In this document: piece after piece, positions 43,150 to 52,244 of the stretch | How the letters are laid out: every line of letters begins with the position of its first letter | Numbering within the stretch: position 1 is the first letter of the stretch | Assembly (NCBI RefSeq): GCF_001673405.1 | Contig: NZ_LZLV01000155.1 | Span: 62,001-126,000 of the forward strand | Source: Mycobacterium sp. 1245111.1 | GTDB lineage: Bacteria > Actinomycetota > Actinomycetes > Mycobacteriales > Mycobacteriaceae | Direction: 5' to 3' | Length of the DNA stretch: 64,000 bases | Notes under the pieces: model-generated | What the model saw: the letters and a program-made list of their open reading frames with translations, nothing else | The model's database searches: none | What the model was told of the DNA's origin: nothing | Position numbers and translations under genes: made by a program

Positions 43150-44760
43150 ATGGCGTCCGGGCTGCTGGGCAGCATGGTCCGCGCGGGGATCATCGCCCCG
43201 ATGCGGCCCGACAAGTACCTGCGCATCGCCGCAGTGGCACGCCGCGAAGGCCTCTCTGTCACAAGCGGATTCGGGATGTCGGCGCAGCGTTGCCCGAACC
43301 GTCCCGCGCTGATCGACGAGATCGGCTCGCTGACCTACCGGCAACTCGACCAGCGCGCCGACGCGTTGACCGCCGCGTTGCAGCGGCTGCCCGACGGAAC
43401 CCCGGAGGTGGTGGCGATCATGTGCCGCAACCACCGTGGCTTCGTCGAGGCGCTGATCGCCGCGAACCGGATCGGCGCCGACGTGTTGCTGCTCAACACC
43501 TCCTTCGCCGGTCCCGCGTTGGCTGACGTGGTCAACCGCGAAGGCGCCGATGTGGTGATCTACGACGAGGAGTTCGTCGAATCGGTGGACCGCGCGCTGG
43601 CCGACAAGCCCGGCACCCTGCGCATCGTCGCGTGGACAGACAACCCGGAGCAGTGCGAAGTCACCGTCGAGGAGCTGATCGGCGCTCACCTCGGAGAGCG
43701 GCCGGTCAAGAAGGATCGCAAGGGCAAGATGATCCTGCTGACCTCCGGCACCACCGGTAATCCCAAGGGCGCCAAGCATTCCGGCGGTGGAACGACCGAG
43801 CTCAAGGCAATCCTCGACCGGGTGCCGTGGCACACCGAGGAGACGACGGTCGTGGTGGCGCCGATGTTTCACGCCTGGGGTTTCTCGCAGCTGATCTTCG
43901 CCGCGTCGCTGGGCTGCACGGTGGTTACTCGGCGCAAGTTCGACCCCGAAGCCACGTTGGACCTGATCGACCGTCACCAGGCCACCGGATTGTGTGTGGT
44001 GCCGGTGATGTTCGACCGGATCATGGACCTGCCTGACAACGTGCGGCGGCGCTACAGCGGTCGCTCGTTACGGTTCGCGACCGCCTCCGGTTCGCGGATG
44101 CGGCCCGACGTCGTCACGAAGTTCATGGACGAGTTCGGCAACATTCTCTACAACAACTACAACGCCACCGAAGCCGGCATGATCGCGTCCGCGACGCCGG
44201 AGGATTTGCGGGCCGCGCCCGATACTGCGGGAAAACCCATCCTGGGCACCGAGATTCGTATTCTCGACTCCGAGCACCGGGCGGTACCCACCGGTGAGGT
44301 GGGCCAGATCTTCGTCCGCAACTCCAACCGCTTCGAGGGCTACACCTCTGGCGGGAACAAGAACTTCCACGACGGTTTCATGGCGTCCGGCGACGTCGGC
44401 CGGCTCGATGACGCGGGTCGACTGTACGTGGTGGGCCGTGACGACGAGATGATCGTGTCCGGCGGCGAGAACATCTACCCGATCGAGGTCGAGAAGACGC
44501 TGACCGCGCACCCCGAGGTCAGCGACGCCACCGTGCTCGGCGTCGACGACGAACAGTACGGTCAGCGGCTGGCGGCGTTCGTGGTGCTGACACCGGGCGC
44601 GTCCGCCACCGCGGACGACCTCAAGCAACACGTCCGGGACAACCTGGCGAATTACAAAGTGCCGCGCGAGATTATCGTGCTCGACGAATTGCCGCGCGGC
44701 AGCACCGGCAAGATCTCGCGGCGTGACCTGCAGAGTCACATCGGCCCCAGCAGCACCTGA
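43150..44760 (+). CDS. Acyl-CoA synthetase, FadD12-like
   Basis: This 536-residue ligase has an N-terminal hydrophobic leader (MASGLLGSMVRAGIIAP), P-loop LLTSGTTGNPKGAKHSG, NNYNATEAGM, SGDVGRLDDAGRLYVVGRDD and C-terminal Lys in GSTGKISRRD. The leader and length match FadD12 (Rv1427c), which in M. tuberculosis I also recall beside a PlsC-like gene. ATG 43150 is 2 bp after the acyltransferase stop. It probably supplies acyl-CoA for glycerolipid synthesis. Confidence 0.88.
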   Translation: MASGLLGSMVRAGIIAPMRPDKYLRIAAVARREGLSVTSGFGMSAQRCPNRPALIDEIGSLTYRQLDQRADALTAALQRLPDGTPEVVAIMCRNHRGFVEALIAANRIGADVLLLNTSFAGPALADVVNREGADVVIYDEEFVESVDRALADKPGTLRIVAWTDNPEQCEVTVEELIGAHLGERPVKKDRKGKMILLTSGTTGNPKGAKHSGGGTTELKAILDRVPWHTEETTVVVAPMFHAWGFSQLIFAASLGCTVVTRRKFDPEATLDLIDRHQATGLCVVPVMFDRIMDLPDNVRRRYSGRSLRFATASGSRMRPDVVTKFMDEFGNILYNNYNATEAGMIASATPEDLRAAPDTAGKPILGTEIRILDSEHRAVPTGEVGQIFVRNSNRFEGYTSGGNKNFHDGFMASGDVGRLDDAGRLYVVGRDDEMIVSGGENIYPIEVEKTLTAHPEVSDATVLGVDDEQYGQRLAAFVVLTPGASATADDLKQHVRDNLANYKVPREIIVLDELPRGSTGKISRRDLQSHIGPSST

Positions 44761-44792
44761 GTTGGGCGAGCGGCAGGAAGGAAAGCGGAGAC

Positions 44793-46211
44793 TCAGGCCT
44801 GAGCCAGCGCCCCTTCGATCACCGTCAACTTCTCGGAAAGCCCTGCAGCTCGCCGGATTTCGACGAGCTCGTCCATCACTGCATCGGTCACCTCGTGCGG
44901 GTCGTCGACCGTCGCGCCGTCGGCAAGCACCGAAACGTTCAGCTGGTCAACGTAACTCCACACGGTGATGTTCAAGCCGCTGCCGACGGTCAACGGGCCC
45001 ACTGAATAGATCTCGGTGACCAACGCTCCTCCGACCCGCCCGTGCTCCCGCGGACCCGGGACGTTGGAGATCGGCAGGTTCAGTACCTTGTTCTGGCCGT
45101 CTCGGCGGGCCAGCCACCGGAACAACGACTCCGAGGGCCCCGGCGGAAAATAGGCCGCCCATCGACTGACCAATTCCGGGCCGAGCAACTGGTGGCTCTC
45201 CTTGGCGTCGACCGCGTAGTCATGCGTAAGCCGGACCCGCTCGAGCGGATCGTCGACATCGGCCGGCAGCGCCACCATCATGCCGGTGAACAGGTTGCCC
45301 GACACCCGATCCGGTGAGAAGTCGAAGCTCACCGGCACCGACGCGAGCAGCGGATGGTCGGAGTTCCCGTCGTATTTCATCCGTAGTTTGCGCAGCGCGC
45401 CCGCCGACAACGCCAACACCATGTCGTTGATCGTGACGCCAAGCGCCCTGCCGGTCTCCTTGACGTCGCTGAGCGCCAGAGTCGCTGTGGCGAAACGACG
45501 TTCGGGAGTGAGCATATGGTTCATGAACGTGGGCGGCGGGGTGAACGGCATCGTCAGCTCCGGGGAGAGTTTGCGCGAGCTCTGGCGCACGCGGTTGATG
45601 CCCTTCGCCGTGTAACCGATGGTCGCCGGAATTCGTCCGAGATGGCGCATGTGATCCGCGACGGCGGAGCGCACCAGCTCTCCGGTCGACGGCGCCGGCT
45701 CGGGCGCATACCGCATCTTGTCGACCGGCGGCCCGGGCGCCAGGTCCATCCCGCGCGCCAACAGGTTCGCCGCGGCCACCCCGTCGGCGAGCGCGTGGTG
45801 GATCTTGCCGACCACCGCGATCCGGTTGTCGGCCAAGCCTTCGACGAAGTACATCTCCCACAGCGGGTGGTCGCGGTCCAGCGGCGTGCTGGCGATTTCC
45901 CCGATCGCCTCGTCCAGCTCACGACGACCGCCCGGCGCCGGCAGCCGCCACGGCCGCACGTGATACGTCAGGTCGACGTCACAGCTCTCCCGCCACATCG
46001 GGTGGTGCATCTTGAACGGCACTTCGATCAGCTGATAGCAGAACGGCTCCAGCTTGTAGAGCCGGCTGTGAATCACCCGCCGGAAGGCCTCGATGTCGAA
46101 GTCCCGACGATCGGCGTCCAACTCGATCACCGCGACTTTGAGCGTGTGCATATGCACGTTCGGCGTTTCGCTGTAAAGCAGTACCGCGTCCCACCCGCTC
46201 AGCCGCTTCAT
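44793..46211 (-). CDS. Wax ester synthase/diacylglycerol acyltransferase (Rv0221-like)
   Basis: This 472-residue WS/DGAT transfers acyl groups from acyl-CoA to diacylglycerol or fatty alcohol to make storage lipids. The active-site motif is HHALADG at 138-144 in the chloramphenicol-acetyltransferase-like fold. The C-terminal block NVPGPREHGRVGGA and the PLTVGSGLNITVWSY segment are diagnostic. The start MKRLSGWDAVLLYSE matches the N-terminus I know for Rv0221. It lies 27 bp behind lipC on the same strand, an operon pairing lipid synthesis with hydrolysis. Confidence 0.92.
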   Translation of the reverse strand: MKRLSGWDAVLLYSETPNVHMHTLKVAVIELDADRRDFDIEAFRRVIHSRLYKLEPFCYQLIEVPFKMHHPMWRESCDVDLTYHVRPWRLPAPGGRRELDEAIGEIASTPLDRDHPLWEMYFVEGLADNRIAVVGKIHHALADGVAAANLLARGMDLAPGPPVDKMRYAPEPAPSTGELVRSAVADHMRHLGRIPATIGYTAKGINRVRQSSRKLSPELTMPFTPPPTFMNHMLTPERRFATATLALSDVKETGRALGVTINDMVLALSAGALRKLRMKYDGNSDHPLLASVPVSFDFSPDRVSGNLFTGMMVALPADVDDPLERVRLTHDYAVDAKESHQLLGPELVSRWAAYFPPGPSESLFRWLARRDGQNKVLNLPISNVPGPREHGRVGGALVTEIYSVGPLTVGSGLNITVWSYVDQLNVSVLADGATVDDPHEVTDAVMDELVEIRRAAGLSEKLTVIEGALAQA

Positions 46212-46238
46212 GCGTCGGACATTACAACTGCGCGGCGG

Positions 46239-47417
46239 CTAAATAACCTCTTTGGCCGCGATCATCCGGTTGCGGTAAACCTGGTCCAGGAACAGCCCGA
46301 CCGCGGTCGAGGTCGCCCCGGTGCGCGCGCCGTCGGTCAGGTCGAAGCCGTGCCCGGCGCCGGGCAACTCGACGTAGCTGACGATCGACCGCGAGACCGA
46401 CCGGAGCCGTTCCACGAAGCTGCGGGCCTGCGCGACAGGGATCACCGCGTCGCTGCTGCCGTGAATCACCAAGAACGGCGGGGCATCTGGATGTACCTGC
46501 GCGATCGGCGACGCGTTGCGGAACACCTCCGGGTGTCGATCGATGCGGCGCCGGACGACGACCCGCTCCAGAAAATCGACGAATCGGTCCCGCTCCACCG
46601 TCGAGCGGTCCTCCCAGTCGTAGCGGCCGTAGATTCCGACTACCGCGTCGACGGACGTGTCTGAGTCCGGTGGAAGCTCGGTCTGCATGTCGGGAACGTT
46701 GCCGGTCAACCCGGCCAGCGCGGCCAGGTGCCCGCCGGCCGAACAACCCGCTACCGCAATGAAATCGCGGTCACCGCCGAACTTGTCGACGTTGGCACGG
46801 GCCCAGGCGATCGCGGTCTTGACGTCGGTGATGTGCGCCGGCCACCGGTTGTGTGGGGAGACCCGATACTCCACCGACAGGCAGATCCAGCCCATCTCGG
46901 CCAATTGCGACATCAGCGCATAGCCCTGCAGCTGACGTCCGCCGTGCACCCAGGCGCCGCCGGGCACGAAGACCAGCACCGGCGCCGGCCGGACCGGCAG
47001 ATCCTTGCGACGCCACACATCCAGCAGCTGCGACGGGAGCTTGCCGTAGCGCACCGACGTGCGGTGCAGGTAGCGGCGGTGCCGCAGCGCGCGCCAGACC
47101 GGCGGGGCCTTGTCGGGAGCCGGCCATTCGATGTCGAGATCCTTGCTCGGCACCACGTCACGCAGCGCGGCGGCCAACACCTCGTTCGTCAGCGCCCGCT
47201 CGGCCCGGCGCTGCGCGTCGGTGCGGGGCGCCTGCTTCGACTCGGCCAGGAAACGCGGCATCTGCCGGTAACCCCAGACGCCCATCGCGGTCAGGCCGCC
47301 GAGCGGTTCGAGGTGACGCCCGACGATGGGCAGCGACGCCATCGCATCACTCCAGGCCAGCATGTAGTCGCCGGGCTTGGCCCGGAGCAGCCACTTTGCA
47401 CGCGACGTCATTGTCAT
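46239..47417 (-). CDS. lipC: Esterase/lipase LipC
   Basis: This 392-residue alpha/beta hydrolase has hydrolase entry motif VFVPGGAWVHGG, nucleophile elbow AGCSAGGHLAALAG, a candidate Asp in the FLVIHGSSDAVIP strand and catalytic His in GAGHGFDL. The open frame extends upstream to a TTG at 47456; I prefer ATG 47417 (MTMTSRAKW). M. tuberculosis LipC (Rv0220) is a cell-surface esterase of about 403 residues. It may act on short acyl esters or on stored lipids made by the downstream WS/DGAT. Confidence 0.9.
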   Translation of the reverse strand: MTMTSRAKWLLRAKPGDYMLAWSDAMASLPIVGRHLEPLGGLTAMGVWGYRQMPRFLAESKQAPRTDAQRRAERALTNEVLAAALRDVVPSKDLDIEWPAPDKAPPVWRALRHRRYLHRTSVRYGKLPSQLLDVWRRKDLPVRPAPVLVFVPGGAWVHGGRQLQGYALMSQLAEMGWICLSVEYRVSPHNRWPAHITDVKTAIAWARANVDKFGGDRDFIAVAGCSAGGHLAALAGLTGNVPDMQTELPPDSDTSVDAVVGIYGRYDWEDRSTVERDRFVDFLERVVVRRRIDRHPEVFRNASPIAQVHPDAPPFLVIHGSSDAVIPVAQARSFVERLRSVSRSIVSYVELPGAGHGFDLTDGARTGATSTAVGLFLDQVYRNRMIAAKEVI

Positions 47418-47618
47418 CGGGGCAGCGTACCCCGCAGAGTCTCCGCCAAACGGCAAACGTAGTGACTAATTCGTGGTCGGGAAACTGCGGGGTCGCGCAC
47501 GCCGTGGTCCAACTCTAGGCTCGACGGATCGAGCTGGACGACGACGCTGCCGAACTCGGGCCGTCTACCGTTCGTCGGCCTTTAGTGCCTAGCCGCCGAC
47601 GATGAAAGTCGTTGTCCT

Positions 47619-47756
47619 TCAGTGCTTCTTGCCGTGAAATAACGCATCGGTGGACGCGGCGCCGAGGGCGGCCTTGGCGTGCTTGGCGGCGCGCTTCTCC
47701 TTCAACGACTTTCCAGACTTCTTACTCATTGTTTGGCGAGGAGATTTATCGGACAT
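47619..47756 (-). CDS. Small basic 45-residue protein
   Basis: This small gene starts MSDKSPRQTMSKKSGKS and ends in ALFHGKKH. It is very rich in Lys and Ala with almost no hydrophobic core. AAAGGGG lies 7 bases before the ATG. It could be an unstructured nucleic-acid-binding or stress-related peptide; similar short KKSGKS-type proteins exist in mycobacteria as far as I recall. A second in-frame ATG at codon 10 would shorten it. It stands alone, divergent from the next small gene. Confidence 0.65.
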   Translation of the reverse strand: MSDKSPRQTMSKKSGKSLKEKRAAKHAKAALGAASTDALFHGKKH

Positions 47757-47947
47757 CACTGGACCCCTTTCTCATGGGGGCCTGATTGGTCCCGATCTCG
47801 AAATACTACCCCTGCCCAGCTCATAAGGGATTCTGCGCCAATGACCGACTCCACGTTACGCACCCCCAAGCCGATAAGCGGCGTAATGTCGTAGACATCG
47901 GGCCGCTCCGTTGCGAGCCAACATGCTCGATTGAAAAGGAAAAGCTC

Positions 47948-48106
47948 ATGGCTTCACCGACGACGTCCAAATCGCCCTACGTCCTCCGTCTCGAGCTGGT
48001 AAGGGACACCATCGCGTCGCACAGCAAACTGCGCGGTAAGGAAGCCAGCGAACTGGCAGAACGTGTTCTGGACGCCCTGAACTCGATTCCCGAGAAGATT
48101 CGCTGA
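47948..48106 (+). CDS. Small 52-residue helical protein
   Basis: The protein starts MASPTTSKSPYVLRLELV and has two amphipathic helices separated near residue 27. An AAGGAAA site precedes ATG 47948. An open frame extends upstream to 47786, but with poor codon bias. It resembles the short DUF6307-type proteins seen in mycobacteria, though I am not certain of that label. Function unknown. It is the first of three small genes in 700 bp. Confidence 0.65.
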   Translation: MASPTTSKSPYVLRLELVRDTIASHSKLRGKEASELAERVLDALNSIPEKIR

Positions 48107-48199
48107 ACTAGAGACGGTCCCGAATTCTAGTTGAGCACAAGGCTTTTCGATTCGTGTGCACTCTCATCACGTAATTCGTCAAACGACGCATCAGTGACG

Positions 48200-48361
48200 A
48201 TGCGCCGCGACGCTTACATCAAGCACCACGACGGCACCCTCGACGTCCTGCGCGACGGCGAGAAACGGCCGCAGAGCTACGCTCCGGGTGAGTGGACCAA
48301 CGTGCAGGGCGACGGAAAGCCCTTGAGGCGGGCTGGTTTTCGCGCTTGGTTCACGAGGTGA
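48200..48361 (+). CDS. Hypothetical 53-residue protein
   Basis: The frame MRRDAYIKHHDGTLDVLRDG... has strongly GC-biased third positions, so it looks coding, but there is no clear ribosome site. GTG 48194 is an in-frame alternative two codons earlier. It is a polar, Arg/Lys/Trp-containing small protein with no membrane segment and no family I recognise. It is convergent with the 83-residue gene, with 25 bp between stops. Confidence 0.45.
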   Translation: MRRDAYIKHHDGTLDVLRDGEKRPQSYAPGEWTNVQGDGKPLRRAGFRAWFTR

Positions 48362-48386
48362 GAGACGGGGCTCATCGCTAGCGCGC

Positions 48387-48638
48387 CTACTCTCTCACTT
48401 GACGGTTGACGAGACCCGTGACGAACCGGGAATCGACCTCCTCACCTCCATCGCCGTAGTAGACGCGGTACTCCTCTGCTGGCGCCGTCTCCCCTTCCGG
48501 GCGCTCGTTGGCGACGCGCGTTGTGTTGTCAGCTGTTTGCGAGACTTTGATCCATTTGCCCGACCGCGGATCTTGGAGCATGTCGCCCTCGCGGATCTCC
48601 GATAGCGGCACCTGTTCTACAGCATGTTCTGAACTCAT
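48387..48638 (-). CDS. Hypothetical acidic 83-residue protein
   Basis: The protein starts MSSEHAVEQVPLSEIREGD and contains IREGDMLQDPRSGKWIKVSQ and an acidic tail. The strand-rich, Gly/Asp-turn pattern suggests a small beta-barrel (SH3- or KOW-like) fold, which is only an impression. GGGAGG precedes the ATG. Nothing identifies its partner. Confidence 0.6.
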   Translation of the reverse strand: MSSEHAVEQVPLSEIREGDMLQDPRSGKWIKVSQTADNTTRVANERPEGETAPAEEYRVYYGDGGEEVDSRFVTGLVNRQVRE

Positions 48639-49089
48639 TGCCCTCCCGGATCGTCCTGGTCGTTCACCGGCGTCCTCCTTAGCGCGAAGATACGGCGATC
48701 ACCTCGAGGATTCTCCGGTCTGCGCCATCGGTCAATCAAAGATTTTGCGGGCGGTCCCGGCCCGGGCGGTCAGCACGAGGCCCCAATGCGTGTAATGTCA
48801 AGAGTGCTGAAACCTTCAGCCGGTACGGAATGGGTCTGGCCGTTATGCCGCCAGAACCGATGAGTCTTCTCTCGCGCCGTACATTCTCAATCGCTCGATC
48901 GCGGTCAGGACAGCGTGTTGCCGAAATGACCGGTCGCGCAACGAAGGATGCGCCGATCGAACGCCGTCGCCATTACTACTGCCCGACCCGATGTACTGCC
49001 CGGCTCGGCCAGCAACGGGCGGCCGAGCCGAGTGCGCGTCGCTAAACAACCAAGCCCGACATACCAACGCGAAAGAAAGGCGGGCAGGC
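48639..49089. other. 451 bp without a recognisable gene
   Basis: Open frames here (for example 48830-49045) have poor codon bias and no ribosome site. It probably contains the promoter and a long leader of the desaturase gene. I see no strong hairpin, repeat or RNA motif. Confidence 0.5.
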
Positions 49090-50340
49090 ATGGCGATCAC
49101 CGACGTTCCGGCCTTCGCCCATTTGACCGATGCCGACATCGACAACCTCGCCGTTGAACTGGACGCGATCCGGCTCGGCATCGAGGATTCCCTCGGCGCG
49201 CGCGACGCGCGCTACATCCGCCGCACCATCGCCATCCAACGGGCCCTCGAGGTTGCCGGCCGACTCGCGCTTGCCGCCAGCTCGAAACGTTCCGCGTGGT
49301 GGGCGGGAAGCGTGACGCTTGGCCTGGCCAAGATCATCGAGAACATGGAAATCGGCCACAACGTCATGCACGGCCAGTGGGACTGGATGAACGATCCCGA
49401 GATCCACTCCTCGACCTGGGAGTGGGACATGCCCGGGGTATCCAAGCACTGGCGCTACACCCATAACTTTCAGCACCATAAGTACACCAACATCCTCGGC
49501 ATGGATGATGACGTCGGCTACAGCACCCTGCGGGTCACCCGTGACCAGCCCTGGAAGGGCTACACCCTGGGCAACGTGCTGTACAACACCATCCTTATGC
49601 TCGGGTTCGAGTGGGGAATTGGCCTGCAGCCCATCGAATTCGGCAACATCCTGCACGGCGGTTCGGACCGCGACGCCACTCTTCAGCAGATCCGCGAATT
49701 CTCAGCCAAAGCCGGAAGGCAGCTTGTCAAAGACTATGTCGCGTTCCCGGCGCTGACCTCACTGTCACCGGCGGCGACCTACAAATCGACACTGCTGGCT
49801 AACGCGGTGGCCAACATCATTCGTAACATCTGGGCCAATGCGGTGATCTTCTGCGGGCATTTCCCCGATGGTGCAGAGAAATTCACAAAGACCGACATGA
49901 TCGGCGAATCGAAGGGCGAATGGTATCTGCGCCAGATGTTGGGCAGCGCCGATTTCGAGGGCGGGCCGGTGCTGCGGTTCATGAGCGGCAACTTGTGCTA
50001 CCAGATCGAGCATCACCTGTTTTCCGATCTTCCGAGCAACCGGTTACACGAGATTTCGCTACGCGTGCGCGAGCTATGCGACAAGTACGACTTGCCGTAC
50101 ACCACAGGCCCTTTCCTGTCGCAGTACGGCAAGACGTGGCGCACTATCGCCAAACTATCGCTGCCAGACCGCTTCTTACGCGACACCGCTGACGACGCTG
50201 CGGAAACGCGTAGCGAGCGGATGTTCGCCGGACTTCGGCCCGGTTCCGGTGAGACCGACCTGGCGTCGGGGCGCCGCCGCGGCCTCAAGACGGCGATTGC
50301 GGCGGTGCGCCAGCGGCGTCGGAAAACTACTGATCGGTAA
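49090..50340 (+). CDS. desA3: Acyl-CoA delta-9 desaturase DesA3-like
   Basis: This membrane di-iron desaturase makes oleoyl-CoA from stearoyl-CoA. It has 416 residues (M. tuberculosis DesA3 about 427). The histidine boxes are HNVMH (90-94), HNFQHH (125-130) and QIEHH near the end; the residue before the last box is Tyr where I recall His. The C-terminus DDAAETRSERMFAGL is characteristic. ATG 49090 follows AAAGG by about 10 bases. In M. tuberculosis the reductase gene Rv3230c is beside desA3; no such partner is seen here. Confidence 0.9.
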   Translation: MAITDVPAFAHLTDADIDNLAVELDAIRLGIEDSLGARDARYIRRTIAIQRALEVAGRLALAASSKRSAWWAGSVTLGLAKIIENMEIGHNVMHGQWDWMNDPEIHSSTWEWDMPGVSKHWRYTHNFQHHKYTNILGMDDDVGYSTLRVTRDQPWKGYTLGNVLYNTILMLGFEWGIGLQPIEFGNILHGGSDRDATLQQIREFSAKAGRQLVKDYVAFPALTSLSPAATYKSTLLANAVANIIRNIWANAVIFCGHFPDGAEKFTKTDMIGESKGEWYLRQMLGSADFEGGPVLRFMSGNLCYQIEHHLFSDLPSNRLHEISLRVRELCDKYDLPYTTGPFLSQYGKTWRTIAKLSLPDRFLRDTADDAAETRSERMFAGLRPGSGETDLASGRRRGLKTAIAAVRQRRRKTTDR

Positions 50341-50361
50341 CTTACGGTATCGTAGGTAACG

Positions 50362-51273
50362 GTGCGAGCACGCCAGAAGACCGTCAAGCGGAGGCCGATT
50401 CAGATGAACGAGATGCGTTATCTCGATCTTCACGGCGAACGGGTCGCCTATCGGGACGCTGGGACCGGCGACGCATTGCTGCTGATTCATGGCATGGCGG
50501 GAAGCTCGGCGACCTGGCGGGCGATCATCCCTGCATTGTCGAAGAAGTACCGGGTGGTGGCACCGGACCTGCTAGGGCATGGCGAATCGACCAAGCCGCG
50601 CGGGGATTATTCGTTGGGCGCGTTCGCGGCGTTGCTGCGTGATCTGCTCGACGAACTGGGCATCAGCCGGGCGACGGTGGTCGGTCAATCGCTAGGCGGC
50701 GGTGTAGCCATGCAGTTCACCTATCAACATCGCGACCGCTGCGAACGCCTCGCTCTCATCAGCAGCGGCGGCCTGGGCCCAGACCTGAATTGGATATTGC
50801 GGATACTGTCGGCCCCCGGAACGGAGCTGGTGCTGCCGGTGGTTGCGCCGCAGCCAGTATTGAACATCGGCAACAAACTGGGTTCGTGGCTCACAGCGGC
50901 CGGAATCCAGTCACCCCGCGCCGGCGAGATGTGGAGCGCATATTCGTCGTTAGCAGATCGGGAGACGCGGCAGGCGTTCCTACGGACGTTGCGCTCGGTA
51001 GTCGATTACCGCGGCCAGGCGGTCAGCGCGCTCGGCAAAATCCATGTCAGCCATGGCTTGCCGACTTTGTTGATCTGGGGCGAAGAGGACCGGATCATTC
51101 CCGTTGCCCATGGCCGCGCCGCTCACGAAGCCGTGCCCGGCAGTCGGCTGGAGGTGCTCGCCGGTGTCGGGCACTTCCCGCACGTCGAGTCACCCGCAGC
51201 GGTGGTCCACATCCTCGATGACTTCATCGCCACCACAGGGCGCGATGCCGATCTGACTGATCGAAAGGCCTGA
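50362..51273 (+). CDS. Alpha/beta hydrolase
   Basis: This alpha/beta hydrolase of up to 303 residues has LLIHGMAGSSATW (oxyanion HG), nucleophile elbow VGQSLGGG, an acid in WGEEDRIIP and catalytic His in GVGHFPHVE. It resembles the Rv2715 group. Start is either GTG 50362 or ATG 50404 (MNEMRYLD); the second begins right at the fold. It follows desA3 by 21 bp, so the two may be co-transcribed. Substrate unknown; an ester or thioester linked to lipid metabolism is plausible. Confidence 0.8.
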   Translation: MRARQKTVKRRPIQMNEMRYLDLHGERVAYRDAGTGDALLLIHGMAGSSATWRAIIPALSKKYRVVAPDLLGHGESTKPRGDYSLGAFAALLRDLLDELGISRATVVGQSLGGGVAMQFTYQHRDRCERLALISSGGLGPDLNWILRILSAPGTELVLPVVAPQPVLNIGNKLGSWLTAAGIQSPRAGEMWSAYSSLADRETRQAFLRTLRSVVDYRGQAVSALGKIHVSHGLPTLLIWGEEDRIIPVAHGRAAHEAVPGSRLEVLAGVGHFPHVESPAAVVHILDDFIATTGRDADLTDRKA

Positions 51274-51286
51274 CGCGGAATCGGCC

Positions 51287-52192
51287 TCAGACGCTCGGCG
51301 CGGGTTCCGGGAGCAGACGCAGTGACGGGCCGACAGCGGTGGCCAATTGTCGATAGTTGCCATCGGTGTGGTCGTGGTACCAGGTTGTCTGCCCAGGCGC
51401 CGGCAGCCCGGCCGCTCGCAGTGTGGTCGACAGCGGGCGGTAAGACGGCGTCAGCGGTATCCGGTGAACGACATGCACGATGGCGGGACGCTGCCTGAGC
51501 GGGATGCTACTCAACGCGGCGGTCAGGCTGGCCGCGGTGAGGCTGCCGCCGCTGCCGAGCATCACAGCTGCGACCGCGACGTCGTGGGCGTCGGTAGCGA
51601 CGGGATAGACCACGGCCAAGTCGATCACGGTGATGTCGCCCAGGGCGTCGCAAATCGGCTGGCAGAAAACCGGCCCGCGCATCGACTGGATCACGGTGTT
51701 CCTGTTATCGACAAACCAATAATCGCCGTCGCGGTCGCGGCGAAACAGGTGCTCTGTGGTGATCCAGGTGTCTCCCTGGGCAAAGACCCCGCGCATCGAC
51801 ACGCGCGCGGCGTCGAGTCCCGGGCGCGACTTCGCCAACAGCACGCCGATCTCGTCGTTCGCGCAGGGGCGCACGAAACCGTGCTCATCTTCGATGAACC
51901 GGCCCGTCGTGGCGTCGTATCCGGCGAGCCGAATCTCGGTGCTGCCCGGCAGCGGCCGGCCCTTGGCCCCGATCTTTGTCCCCGCCACGTTGGCTAGCAC
52001 CGCATCTCCCTCGGTGGATGCATAGAATTCCAGCACTCGGGCTGAGGCGAATCGCTCGGTGACCCTGTGCCACAACCCGAATGGCATTCCGGCTCCGATG
52101 AACAGGCGGATCGGATGATGTTCTTGAAGCTCCGGCGCCGTGACTGTGCTGTAGCGAAGAGCCAATATTGGGACGCACTCAAGTTTTCCGCG
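51287..52192 (-). pseudogene. Remnant of an acyl-CoA synthetase (C-terminal half only)
   Basis: The frame encodes about 300 residues matching the second half of a FATP/very-long-chain acyl-CoA synthetase: GAGMPFG, then VLEFYASTEGDAVLAN (adenine motif) and IGAKGRPLPGS, then a C-terminal domain. The N-terminal ATP-binding P-loop half is missing. A TAA stops the frame at 52193-52195 and only a TTG (52165) is available as start. The missing part is not found in other frames upstream, where lipW begins 50 bp away. A deletion or rearrangement probably removed it. Confidence 0.7.
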
Positions 52193-52244
52193 TTAACGGC
52201 GGAGCCCGGGACATGGCGCCCGACGACGTTGCCATACTGGATCG

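Noticed and set aside
48830..49045. 71-codon open frame before desA3
   Set aside because: Poor codon bias, no ribosome site and overlaps the probable leader region.
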